DNA of 64,000 nucleotides from Streptomyces nymphaeiformis (GTDB taxonomy: Bacteria; Actinomycetota; Actinomycetes; Streptomycetales; Streptomycetaceae), in assembly GCF_014203895.1 (NCBI RefSeq), contig NZ_JACHJY010000009.1, forward strand, positions 372,001-436,000, read 5' to 3'. This document shows positions 50,337-57,680 of the stretch, in pieces. Within the stretch, counting starts at the first letter, position 1. The number at the start of each line of letters is the position of its first letter. Made by a program: the position numbers and the translations under genes. The notes beneath the pieces are model-generated. The model worked only from the letters and a program-made list of their open reading frames with translations. It had not been told where the DNA came from and searched no databases.

Positions 50337-51806
50337 TCATCGGTCACTCCTGGAGCCGCGCTGCCCGCCGTGCCGTGGAATCCCGCTCCCCGGCCTCCCG
50401 CTCGCGGGCCCGCCGGGGCGGACTCCGGCCGCCGCCCGGCGCTCGCTCCCACCGGTCTGCCGACCCGGCTTCCTGAGGGTCAGCGGGGTGCCCGGCCTGC
50501 GCGTGGCCCTCATCCGGGTCCTCTTGGAGGGCGACGGAGTCTCCTGCTCCGCGGCGGCCCGGTCGTCCCGCTCGCTCCTCAGGCAGGAGCGGAGCGACTC
50601 GGGGTCGAGCCCCTCGTTGCAGGCCTGGTGCAGCAGACGGGCGAAGACGTACTCGGGGTCGGCGTCGAGTGCCAGCCCGAGGGCGACCCGGGCGGTGGGC
50701 TCGTCGCCCGTGGACCAGGCCGTCCAGCCCGCGAGGGTGAGGGGCGCGGCGGCGTGCTCCTGGTAGGGCGTGACACAGCGCCGGGCCAGGACGCGCCAGA
50801 GCCGCAGGGCGGCGGTCCCCTCCCAGCCCTCCATCCACTCCGCAGCGCGGTCCCGGGTGACCCGGTCCTGGAGGCCGAGGACCAGAGCCGCCGCCTCGTC
50901 GGCCGTGATCAGTGCGTCGTCGGCCGCGTCTTCCGCTGCCGCGGTCGTGGCGCCGGCGAACCGGGCCGGCACGACCGGCCGCACCGGGCGTGCCGTGCTC
51001 AGCGCACCCGCCGCACCGGCCTGGCTCCCCGGACCGTTCGGGATCTTCGGGCTGTTCGGGGGCTTCGGGTTCACGAATCGGCGGAGGATCTCGCGGGCGA
51101 GACGCAGCGTGGCTTCGCGCACCTCCTCCCGTCCCTGCCCTTCGGCGCCTTCGAGGATCCGGGGGACGAGCGAGGCGGCGGACGCGTCGAGAGCGGCCCG
51201 CTGCTCCTCGTCCCCGGGTCCCCCGCGCGGCTTCAGCCGGGCCTCCATGTCCCGCAGGGAGCCCCGTACCTGCACTCCGGCGTACGTCGCGGCCGCCGCC
51301 ATCACCGAAGTGCCGCTGAGCGCGAGCGGGGTCCCGTCGGGCGGGCAGCAGCGCTGGTCCGGGCAGCAGTACGAGAAGTAGAGCCCGTCGGTGATGCAGA
51401 GTGCCTCGTAGACGGGGATGTCGAGCGCGCCGCAGGCGGTCCTCAGGCGCTGGGCGAAGGGCCGCAGTCGCTCCATGACCCTGCGGCCCGTCTCGCCGGG
51501 CGCGGGGTCCTGGCACAGGAAGACGACGATGCCGTCCGGCCGCGCGCCGGTCCGGGAGCCTCCCTCGACGAGGCACTCGGCCAGGTGATCGGCCGTGGAC
51601 GCCCACTCCCGGGGCGAGCGGGGGATCCCGAGCCTGACCCGGCCCCCGAAGCGGCCGTGCTCGCCGTGAAGGGCGACCAGGACGACGGAGTCGGTGGGAT
51701 GGAAGCCCAGCACGAAGGGCAGGGCGTCGGCCAGCTCCGCCGGGCCGCGCAGGGTGATCTGCTGGGTACGGGAAGGTCCACTGGATTCGTGGTGATTCGC
51801 GTTCAT
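50337..51806 (-). CDS. DUF4192 family protein
   Basis: 489 residues from ATG 51806. Its diagnostic start is ITLRGPAELADALPFVLGFHPTDSVVLVALHG (about 17-48). A cysteine-rich FSYCCPDQRCCPPDGTP segment (about 145-160) could bind a metal. The C-terminal part (AEWMEGWEGTAALRLWRVLARRC) ends in a DNA-binding-like helical domain (ARVALGLALDADPEYVFARLL), then about 60 disordered Arg/Gly residues. The family is common in actinobacteria and of unknown function. It is divergent from recQ across a region with two DnaA boxes. Confidence 0.87.
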   Translation of the reverse strand: MNANHHESSGPSRTQQITLRGPAELADALPFVLGFHPTDSVVLVALHGEHGRFGGRVRLGIPRSPREWASTADHLAECLVEGGSRTGARPDGIVVFLCQDPAPGETGRRVMERLRPFAQRLRTACGALDIPVYEALCITDGLYFSYCCPDQRCCPPDGTPLALSGTSVMAAAATYAGVQVRGSLRDMEARLKPRGGPGDEEQRAALDASAASLVPRILEGAEGQGREEVREATLRLAREILRRFVNPKPPNSPKIPNGPGSQAGAAGALSTARPVRPVVPARFAGATTAAAEDAADDALITADEAAALVLGLQDRVTRDRAAEWMEGWEGTAALRLWRVLARRCVTPYQEHAAAPLTLAGWTAWSTGDEPTARVALGLALDADPEYVFARLLHQACNEGLDPESLRSCLRSERDDRAAAEQETPSPSKRTRMRATRRPGTPLTLRKPGRQTGGSERRAAAGVRPGGPASGRPGSGIPRHGGQRGSRSDR

Positions 51807-51844
51807 GGTCAGGACGGTCTCGTGATCTCCCGAAATCCGAAACC

Positions 51845-51888
51845 CCTGTGGATAACTCCTGGAACGCGGCATCCGAGTTGTCCACAGG
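51845..51888. promoter_or_regulatory. Two inverted DnaA boxes between DUF4192 and recQ genes
   Basis: TTATCCACA on the minus strand (51855-51847) and TTGTCCACA on the plus strand (51878-51886) face each other 22 bp apart. The full arms are 14 bp with one mismatch (51845-51858 and 51875-51888). Both nonamers are perfect DnaA-box sequences; TTGTCCACA is the Streptomyces consensus. They lie 50-91 bp before the recQ start. Confidence 0.75.
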
Positions 51889-51937
51889 TTCGGCGTCCGG
51901 TTCGCGCGATGTCCGAGGCATCGGGTTGCATGGGGGC

Positions 51938-54121
51938 ATGACCCAAGCAGCTCCGCTGGAAGACCGCGCCGCCCTCCGAGCCGCCGCCGACGCCGTGCTC
52001 GCCCGTCTCGTCTCCGACCCGACGGGCAGGGCCAGACTGCGCGAGGACCAGTGGCGGGCCATCGAGGCCCTGGTCGCCGACCGGCGCCGGGCCCTGGTGG
52101 TGCAGCGGACGGGCTGGGGCAAGTCGGCCGTGTACTTCGTGGCGACCTCGCTGCTCCGCGAGCGCGGCAGCGGTCCCACCGTGATCGTCTCCCCCCTGCT
52201 CGCGCTGATGCGCAACCAGGTGGAGGCGGCGGCCCGTGCGGGCATCCGCGCGCGGACGATCAACTCGTCGAACACCGAGGAGTGGGAGACCGTCCAGGAG
52301 GAGGTGGCAGCCGGCGAGGTGGACGTGCTCCTGGTGAGTCCGGAACGGCTCAACAATCCCGACTTCCGCGACCAGGTGCTGCCCCGGCTGGCCGCGGCCA
52401 CCGGACTGCTCGTGGTCGACGAGGCGCACTGCATCTCGGACTGGGGCCACGACTTCCGGCCGGACTACCGGCGGCTGCGGACCATGCTGGCGGACCTGCC
52501 CTCCGGTGTTCCGGTGCTGGCCACCACGGCGACGGCGAACGCTCGGGTGACGGCGGACGTCGCCGAGCAGCTCGGCACGGGCGCGGGCACGGACGCCCTG
52601 GTCCTGCGCGGGCCCCTCGACCGGGAGAGCCTGAGTCTGGGTGTGGTCAGACTTCCGGACGCCGCGCACCGGCTGGCCTGGCTCGCCGACCACCTCGGCG
52701 AGCTGCCCGGCTCCGGCATCATCTACACGCTGACGGTCGCCGCGGCCGACGAGGTCACCGCCTATCTGCGCCAGTGCGGGCACACGGTGTCCTCCTACAC
52801 CGGGCGCACGGAGAACGCCGACCGGCAGCAGGCGGAGGACGACCTCCAGGCCAACCGGGTCAAGGCGCTCGTGGCGACCTCGGCCCTCGGCATGGGCTTC
52901 GACAAGCCGGACCTGGGCTTCGTGGTGCACCTCGGGTCGCCGTCCTCCCCCATCGCGTACTACCAGCAGGTCGGCCGGGCCGGGCGAGGGGTGGAGCACG
53001 CGGAGGTGCTGCTGTTGCCCGGTCAGGAGGACGAGGCCATCTGGCGCTACTTCGCCTCGGTGGCCTTTCCTCCCGAGGAGCAGGTGCGCCGCACGATCGA
53101 CGTGCTCGCGCAGGCGGGCCGGCCCTTGTCCCTGCCCGCCCTCGAACCGCTGGTCGAGCTGCGCAGGACGCGGCTGGAGACCATGCTCAAGGTCCTGGAC
53201 GTGGACGGCGCGGTGCACCGGGTGAAGGGCGGCTGGGAGAGCACCGGGCAGCCCTGGGTGTACGACACCGAGCGGTACGCCTGGGTGGCGCGCCAGCGGG
53301 CGGCCGAGCAGCAGGCGATGCGCGACTACGCGGCGACGACCGGGTGCCGGATGGAGTTCCTGCGGCGTCAGTTGGACGACGAGGAGGCCTCTCCGTGCGG
53401 TCGCTGCGACAACTGCGCGGGGTCCCGGTTCGACCCGAAGGTGTCCGACGCGGCGCTGGACGCGGCCAAGGGCGAGCTGGGGCGGCCCGGCGTGGAGGTC
53501 GAGCCGCGGAAGATGTGGCCCACCGGGCTCGCCGCGGTCGGGGTCGACCTGAAGGGCCGCATTCCGCTCGGGGAGCAGTCGTTCGCCGGCCGGGCCCTGG
53601 GGCGACTCTCGGACATCGGCTGGGGCAACCGACTGCGTCCGCTGCTTGCCGACGCAACGCCGGACGGGCCCGTTCCGGACGATGTCGTGCAGGCGGTGGT
53701 GCATGTGCTGGCGGACTGGGCCAAGGGGCCCGGCGGTTGGGCCTCCGGGGCGCCGGACGCTCCGGCCCGGCCCGCCGGCGTGGTCACGGTCGCCTCCCAC
53801 CGCAAGCCGCGTCTGGTGGGTTCGCTCGGGCAGCGGATCGCCGAGATCGGCAGGATGCCGTTCCTCGGCATGGTGGAGTACGCGCCGGAGGCGGAGGACC
53901 TCCGTCTCTCGCGGACCAACAGCGCCCAGCGGGTCGTGGGTCTCCAGCGGACGCTGACGGTCCCTCCGGAGCTGGGCGAGCGGCTGGCCGGCGCGGGCGG
54001 GCCGATTCTGCTCGTGGACGATCTCTCCGACACCGGCTGGACGTTGGCGGTGGCGGCGCGGCTGCTGCGACGGGCGGGAGCGGAAGGCGTGTTTCCGCTG
54101 GTGCTCGCCGTCCAGGGGTGA
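51938..54121 (+). CDS. recQ: RecQ-family DNA helicase with C-terminal phosphoribosyltransferase-like domain
   Basis: 727 residues from ATG 51938. The RecQ core has Walker A RTGWGKS (57-63), DEAHCISDWGHDF (161-173), and motifs V/VI (ATSALGMGFDKPDL, QQVGRAGRG). The zinc domain has CGRCDNC near 493. After about residue 600 comes a different domain, VVTVASHRKPRLVGSLGQRI, then the PRPP-binding-type motif VDDLSDTGWT (693-702), typical of type I phosphoribosyltransferases. The helicase should act in replication-fork repair. The role of the PRTase-like end is unknown. DnaA boxes lie in the promoter. Confidence 0.9.
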   Translation: MTQAAPLEDRAALRAAADAVLARLVSDPTGRARLREDQWRAIEALVADRRRALVVQRTGWGKSAVYFVATSLLRERGSGPTVIVSPLLALMRNQVEAAARAGIRARTINSSNTEEWETVQEEVAAGEVDVLLVSPERLNNPDFRDQVLPRLAAATGLLVVDEAHCISDWGHDFRPDYRRLRTMLADLPSGVPVLATTATANARVTADVAEQLGTGAGTDALVLRGPLDRESLSLGVVRLPDAAHRLAWLADHLGELPGSGIIYTLTVAAADEVTAYLRQCGHTVSSYTGRTENADRQQAEDDLQANRVKALVATSALGMGFDKPDLGFVVHLGSPSSPIAYYQQVGRAGRGVEHAEVLLLPGQEDEAIWRYFASVAFPPEEQVRRTIDVLAQAGRPLSLPALEPLVELRRTRLETMLKVLDVDGAVHRVKGGWESTGQPWVYDTERYAWVARQRAAEQQAMRDYAATTGCRMEFLRRQLDDEEASPCGRCDNCAGSRFDPKVSDAALDAAKGELGRPGVEVEPRKMWPTGLAAVGVDLKGRIPLGEQSFAGRALGRLSDIGWGNRLRPLLADATPDGPVPDDVVQAVVHVLADWAKGPGGWASGAPDAPARPAGVVTVASHRKPRLVGSLGQRIAEIGRMPFLGMVEYAPEAEDLRLSRTNSAQRVVGLQRTLTVPPELGERLAGAGGPILLVDDLSDTGWTLAVAARLLRRAGAEGVFPLVLAVQG

Positions 54122-54204
54122 AACAGGAGGGGAAACGGGGAGTGAACAATGGGCAACTGGGCAGGGATATGAGTGGCATACCGGCCCATTCCCGTCAGCA
54201 GACT

Positions 54205-54245
54205 CAATTGCTCGTTGCCGCCCGCGCACGGGCCAGCAAGAATTG
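54205..54245 (+). terminator. Possible terminator after recQ (imperfect hairpin)
   Basis: A stepped hairpin: CAATT with AATTG (54205 and 54241), TTGC with GCAA, and GCCCG-CGCA-CGGGC at the top. It lies 84 bp after the recQ stop. The rest of the 230-bp gap (54122-54352) holds nothing I can name. Confidence 0.4.
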
Positions 54246-54352
54246 GGAAACCGCCCCGCACGGCCCGTCAGCGGTCCGGAAGGACTGTGCCGTGGTGCGC
54301 CCTCACCCGACCTTGCCCGCCGCCGAGCGGGCGCGTATCCGAAGGGAGGACC

Positions 54353-54982
54353 GTGACCCTCGGATTCGCTCCGCCCACAGCCGCCTCGCTCAGATCGTCG
54401 TCCGAGTCCGCCAGCCGCCTCGCCCGGATACTCGCACCCTCCGAGTGGGCCGCGGCGGGAATCCCCTTGCTGGGCAACCCGCGTGAGGTCGTCAGCGGCC
54501 TCCACTCGCGCCACGCGCCCACGCCCAGGACGGCGGTACTCGCCGTCCTGGACCACGAGGAGCGGCTCACCGCGAGTGCCTCGTTCGTCCGTCGCCCCGT
54601 CGCGGCGGACGGCTGGGAGTTCCGCAACGCGCTGCTCGCACATCTGCGGCGGGTCATCCCGCACGACCTCCGCAGACGCGCGCCCGTGCGGACGGCGGTC
54701 CTGCTGTACTGCCGCGACGGCGACGAGCGCTGGACGGAGGAGGACGGGGCCTGGATGTGGGGGCTCCGGGACGCCTGCACGCTGCACGGGCTCCGCTGCG
54801 GCGCGTACATCACGCTGACCGGAGCGGGCTGGCAGGTGCTCGGTGAGGGCCGGGGAGGCCGTCGTCCGAGCTCCGACTCGCTGCCCCTGCCGTTGGGTGA
54901 CGGGCCGTCCGAGCTCGGCCTGCTCACGCCGAGGACGGCGAGCGGCGCGACCGAACCCTTGCGCCGGGCCGCCGCACGCTGA
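54353..54982 (+). CDS. Conserved-looking protein of unknown function
   Basis: 209 residues from GTG 54353 behind GAAGGGAGGA. One compact alpha/beta domain is apparent (about 30-165): AAAGIPLLGNPREVVSGLHSRH, then a strand TAVLAVLDHEERLTASASF, a strand VRTAVLLYCRDGD, then EEDGAWMWGLRDACTLHGL and GAYITLTGAGWQVL. The C-terminal 40 residues are low-complexity. I do not recognise the family. The RadC-like layout (HxH...D) is not present in full. Its stop lies inside the first unit of the 34-bp repeat array. Confidence 0.8.
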   Translation: MTLGFAPPTAASLRSSSESASRLARILAPSEWAAAGIPLLGNPREVVSGLHSRHAPTPRTAVLAVLDHEERLTASASFVRRPVAADGWEFRNALLAHLRRVIPHDLRRRAPVRTAVLLYCRDGDERWTEEDGAWMWGLRDACTLHGLRCGAYITLTGAGWQVLGEGRGGRRPSSDSLPLPLGDGPSELGLLTPRTASGATEPLRRAAAR

Positions 54983-55250
54983 TCACGCCGGACCACGCCC
55001 AGCCGCCGCACGCTGACCGCACCGGACGATGCCGGGGAGCCGCACGCTGATCCACCAGGCGGCACAAGGCCACGGCGCGTCGATCACGCCAAACCGCGCC
55101 GGGCCGCCGGGCCGCTGGGCACAGGTCACCCCAGGCGACACCGGAGCTTCAGGGCATCGATCACGCCATGCGACGCCGGGCCGCCGGGCGCAGATCAGGC
55201 CAAGCGGCACCGAGCCTCAGGGCGCCGATCACGCGGCGCCGGGCCCCCGC
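54947..55250. repeat. Degenerate tandem array, period about 34 bp, eight to nine units
   Basis: Units begin with GATCACGCC or a diverged form at 54981, 55015, 55049, 55082, 55124, 55159, 55193 and 55227 (steps 34, 34, 33, 42, 35, 34, 34). A further partial unit (GCGCCGGGCCGCCGCACGCT) lies in the end of the preceding gene. The typical second half is GCGACGCCGGGCCGCCGGGC. This array explains almost the entire 304-bp gap before the next gene. Confidence 0.82.
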
Positions 55251-55272
55251 CGGCCCCGGTGGGGGCCGGCGG
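55247..55272. terminator. Bidirectional hairpin terminator
   Basis: An 11-bp perfect stem (55247-55257 with 55262-55272) and a 4-nt loop, directly after the repeat array and 15 bp from the convergent gene's stop. Confidence 0.8.
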
Positions 55273-55286
55273 AGGAGCTCGGTCGG

Positions 55287-55916
55287 TCAGACGCCTGCGC
55301 CGACTCCGAGGAGCGCCGTGATGCGCTGCGGGTCACCGCAGACGACGAGCAGCGCGCCCGCGCGGGCCATCGCCGACGGAAGGGCCCGAACGGCCGTCTC
55401 CTCGGCTCCGCCGTTGACGGCGACGATCACCACGGGGCGGCCGGCAGCCTGCTCCGCGGAGGCATCGGCGAAGAACACGTCCTCGCGGGTGTCCTGTTGG
55501 GCCCAGTAGGCGGCCTCACCGAAGGACAGCTCGTGAGCCGCCCACGGGTGCGGGTCGCCGGTGGTGAGCACCAGGATCTCGCCGGGGGCGCGTCCGCTCT
55601 CCAGGAGCAGGTCCAGGGCCTCCTCGGCGGCGTCGAGCGCGCCGTCGACCGGAGCCGGGATCAGCTGGAGCTGCGGGGTGGATCGCTGGTCGGAACGATT
55701 CTCCGGGCGCTCGGCCGGAGACTGCCCGGCACCGGGGTGCGGGGCCGGCGCGGCGGGCTTGGCCGGACCGGGGACGGGGCGTCCGGGACGCGGGGAGGCC
55801 GCTGAACGCGGGCCGGGTACGGGACGGGGGGTCGACGCGGGGCGGCCGGCGGCCGCGGTGGCGCGGGGACCCTGGGCGCTCTCGTGAATCTGAGGCTCCT
55901 CGGGGATGAGAGGCAT
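55287..55916 (-). CDS. Unknown protein resembling the last domain of SF1 helicases
   Basis: 209 residues from ATG 55916. There is no ribosome binding site, so translation may be leaderless. Residues 1-85 are Pro/Ala-rich and disordered. From about 90 the sequence has ILVLTTGDPHPWAAHELSFG, RPVVIVAVNGG, and LPSAMARAGALLVVCGDPQRI. That order and spacing resemble the C-terminal UvrD_C_2 part of superfamily 1 helicases (VVVLAVNG..., LYVAMTRARDLLVVCGD), but all ATP motifs are missing. I infer a helicase remnant or adaptor. It lies downstream of rnhB on the same strand. Confidence 0.72.
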   Translation of the reverse strand: MPLIPEEPQIHESAQGPRATAAAGRPASTPRPVPGPRSAASPRPGRPVPGPAKPAAPAPHPGAGQSPAERPENRSDQRSTPQLQLIPAPVDGALDAAEEALDLLLESGRAPGEILVLTTGDPHPWAAHELSFGEAAYWAQQDTREDVFFADASAEQAAGRPVVIVAVNGGAEETAVRALPSAMARAGALLVVCGDPQRITALLGVGAGV

Positions 55917-56022
55917 GAATGGATGTCTATCAAACGCCGCTGCGCGGAGCACCGGCGGGTGGGCACACATGTGCACCCCGGCCGCGTGGACGCCCCTTGG
56001 ACAGGGCTCCGTGACCGGAAGT

Positions 56023-56733
56023 TCAGAAGTCGAAGCCGAGTTGGCCCCCGCTTTCCAGCGCGGCCGCCTCGGCGGAGAGGCGGACCTTTTTGAGGTGGCG
56101 CCACTGGGGCAGCGCGTCCAGGTACGACCAGGAGAGACGGTGGTACGGGGTGGGCCCCAGCTCTTCGAGTGCCGCCTTGTGGACCGGCGAAGGGTAGCCC
56201 GCGTTGGCACCGAAGGCGTACGCGGCGTACTGGTCACCCTCGGCCTCCAGCTCCGTCATGAGGGCGTCGCGCCGGACCTTCGCGATGACGGAGGCAGCCG
56301 CGACGGCGACGCAGGACTGGTCGCCCTTGATCACCGTACGGACGCGCCAGGGGCTGCCGAGGTAGTCGTGCTTGCCGTCGAGGATCACCGCGTCGGGCCG
56401 TACGGGAAGGCCTTCGAGGGCGCGGACGGCCGCGAGTCGCAGCGCCGCGGTCATCCCGAGGTCGTCGATCTCCTGCGGGGAGGCGTCGCCGAGCGCGTAC
56501 GCGGTGACCCAGCCTTCGAGCTCCGCGGCCAGCGCGTTCCGGCGCTTGGGGGTGAGCAGCTTCGAGTCGGTGAGCCCCTCGGGGGGCCGGCGCAGGCCGG
56601 TGACGGCCGCGCACACCGTGACGGGGCCGGCCCACGCTCCGCGTCCGACCTCGTCGACCCCGGCGACGATCTTGGCGCCGGTGGTGGCTCGGAGCGACCG
56701 CTCGACAGTGTGGGTGGGAGGTTCGTACGGCAT
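56023..56733 (-). CDS. rnhB: Ribonuclease HII
   Basis: Removes ribonucleotides from DNA. 236 residues from ATG 56733. The acidic active site is D27/E28 in VDEVGRGAWAGPV, D in VILDGKHDYL (about 118) and a late D in VRRDALM (about 150). The conserved HKAALEELGPTPYHRLSW ends the fold. The length is usual (200-260). It heads a possible unit with the helicase-remnant gene. A spare 200 bp separates it from the TetR gene. Confidence 0.94.
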   Translation of the reverse strand: MPYEPPTHTVERSLRATTGAKIVAGVDEVGRGAWAGPVTVCAAVTGLRRPPEGLTDSKLLTPKRRNALAAELEGWVTAYALGDASPQEIDDLGMTAALRLAAVRALEGLPVRPDAVILDGKHDYLGSPWRVRTVIKGDQSCVAVAAASVIAKVRRDALMTELEAEGDQYAAYAFGANAGYPSPVHKAALEELGPTPYHRLSWSYLDALPQWRHLKKVRLSAEAAALESGGQLGFDF

Positions 56734-56930
56734 GGCGCCAGACAGGTTACGCCGCCTGACGTCACCTGCGATACCCGGATTACCCGTGGGCGCCCGAAGG
56801 CCCGCTCCACCAGGCCCGGGATCCGGTCTCCAGCAGGCCCCGGAGCCCACCGCCACCCGGCCCCCGAAAGCCGCCGGCGCCTCGCCCCGGGGAGCAGCCG
56901 CCACCGCACCCGAAAAGCGCCCGGTCCGGC

Positions 56931-57548
56931 TCAGGCACGCACCAGAGGCACCATGATCCGGTCGACCAGGTCGGCGATCTCACTGTCCGGCCATTCGCTT
57001 CCGCACACTTTGGAGCGGTACATCATCATGGCGGGGATGACGTCGAGGACGAGGTCGTCGATCGCATCGTTCCGCACCTCTCCACGCGAGATTCCGCGGC
57101 GCAGCACGTCCCGGAAGAGGCGCTTCGAGGGCTGGGTCACGCCCGTCTCGATCAGCCCGTGGAAGCGCTCGGCGGCTTCGGTGTCGCATTCGTGAAGCAC
57201 GGCGCGCAGGGCGAAGCCGGGCTTGGAGTACATCACGTCCCGGACCCGGCAGCACAGCTCGTACAGATCCTGACGCACGCGACCGGTGTCGGGAGCCTCG
57301 TCGATCGCAGGCAGTCCGGCCTGGAGCGCGTCCGCGACGAGGTCTTCCTTGGAGGACCATCGCCGGTACACCGCGGCTTTGCCCGTCTGTGCGCCGACCG
57401 CGACACCCTCCATCGTGAGACCGCTCCAGCCGACGCTGCTCAGCTGGTCGAGCGCGGCCTCCAGGATCGCCCGCTCGAGCACGGGTCCGCGGCGTCGCAG
57501 CGCCGCCCCCTCCGGCCGGGCGGCGGCCGTGGAGCGCGAAGTAACCAT
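56931..57548 (-). CDS. TetR-family repressor
   Basis: 205 residues from ATG 57548. The helix-turn-helix (about 20-67) contains ILEAALDQLSSVGWSGLTME and GKAAVYRRWSSKEDLV. The C-terminal TetR_C domain has a mostly hydrophobic pocket (VMYSKPGFALRAVL, FHGLIETGV, DDLVLDVIPAMMMYRS). It is divergent from a DHA2 drug transporter, with two perfect operators in between. It almost certainly represses itself and the transporter, with a drug-like inducer inferred. Confidence 0.92.
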   Translation of the reverse strand: MVTSRSTAAARPEGAALRRRGPVLERAILEAALDQLSSVGWSGLTMEGVAVGAQTGKAAVYRRWSSKEDLVADALQAGLPAIDEAPDTGRVRQDLYELCCRVRDVMYSKPGFALRAVLHECDTEAAERFHGLIETGVTQPSKRLFRDVLRRGISRGEVRNDAIDDLVLDVIPAMMMYRSKVCGSEWPDSEIADLVDRIMVPLVRA

Positions 57549-57590
57549 CAGGATCTCTCCGTTGACGCGATTCGATTCGTCGGCAGTTCT

Positions 57591-57658
57591 CAGTGAACGG
57601 TTGCGTTCACTGAGGGGGACTCACTACCGTGGTGAACAGTGAACGGGTGCGTTCACTA
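57591..57658. promoter_or_regulatory. Two palindromic TetR operators
   Basis: Site 1 has arms CAGTGAACG (57591-57599) and CGTTCACTG (57604-57612) around GTTG. Site 2 has arms AGTGAACG (57638-57645) and CGTTCACT (57650-57657) around GGTG. The site centres are 46 bp apart, between the divergent TetR and DHA2 starts. Identical arms make binding by the neighbouring TetR the simplest reading. Confidence 0.88.
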
Positions 57659-57680
57659 ATTTTCCGTGGGGGGATCCATA

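Noticed and set aside
54142..54352. A GTG-initiated frame with GGGGAG after recQ.
   Set aside because: The frame continues into the following gene in another register and has no recognisable composition; the following GTG at 54353 is far better supported.
54947..55250. CRISPR array or attachment site.
   Set aside because: No constant repeat with variable spacers, no tRNA and no integrase nearby.
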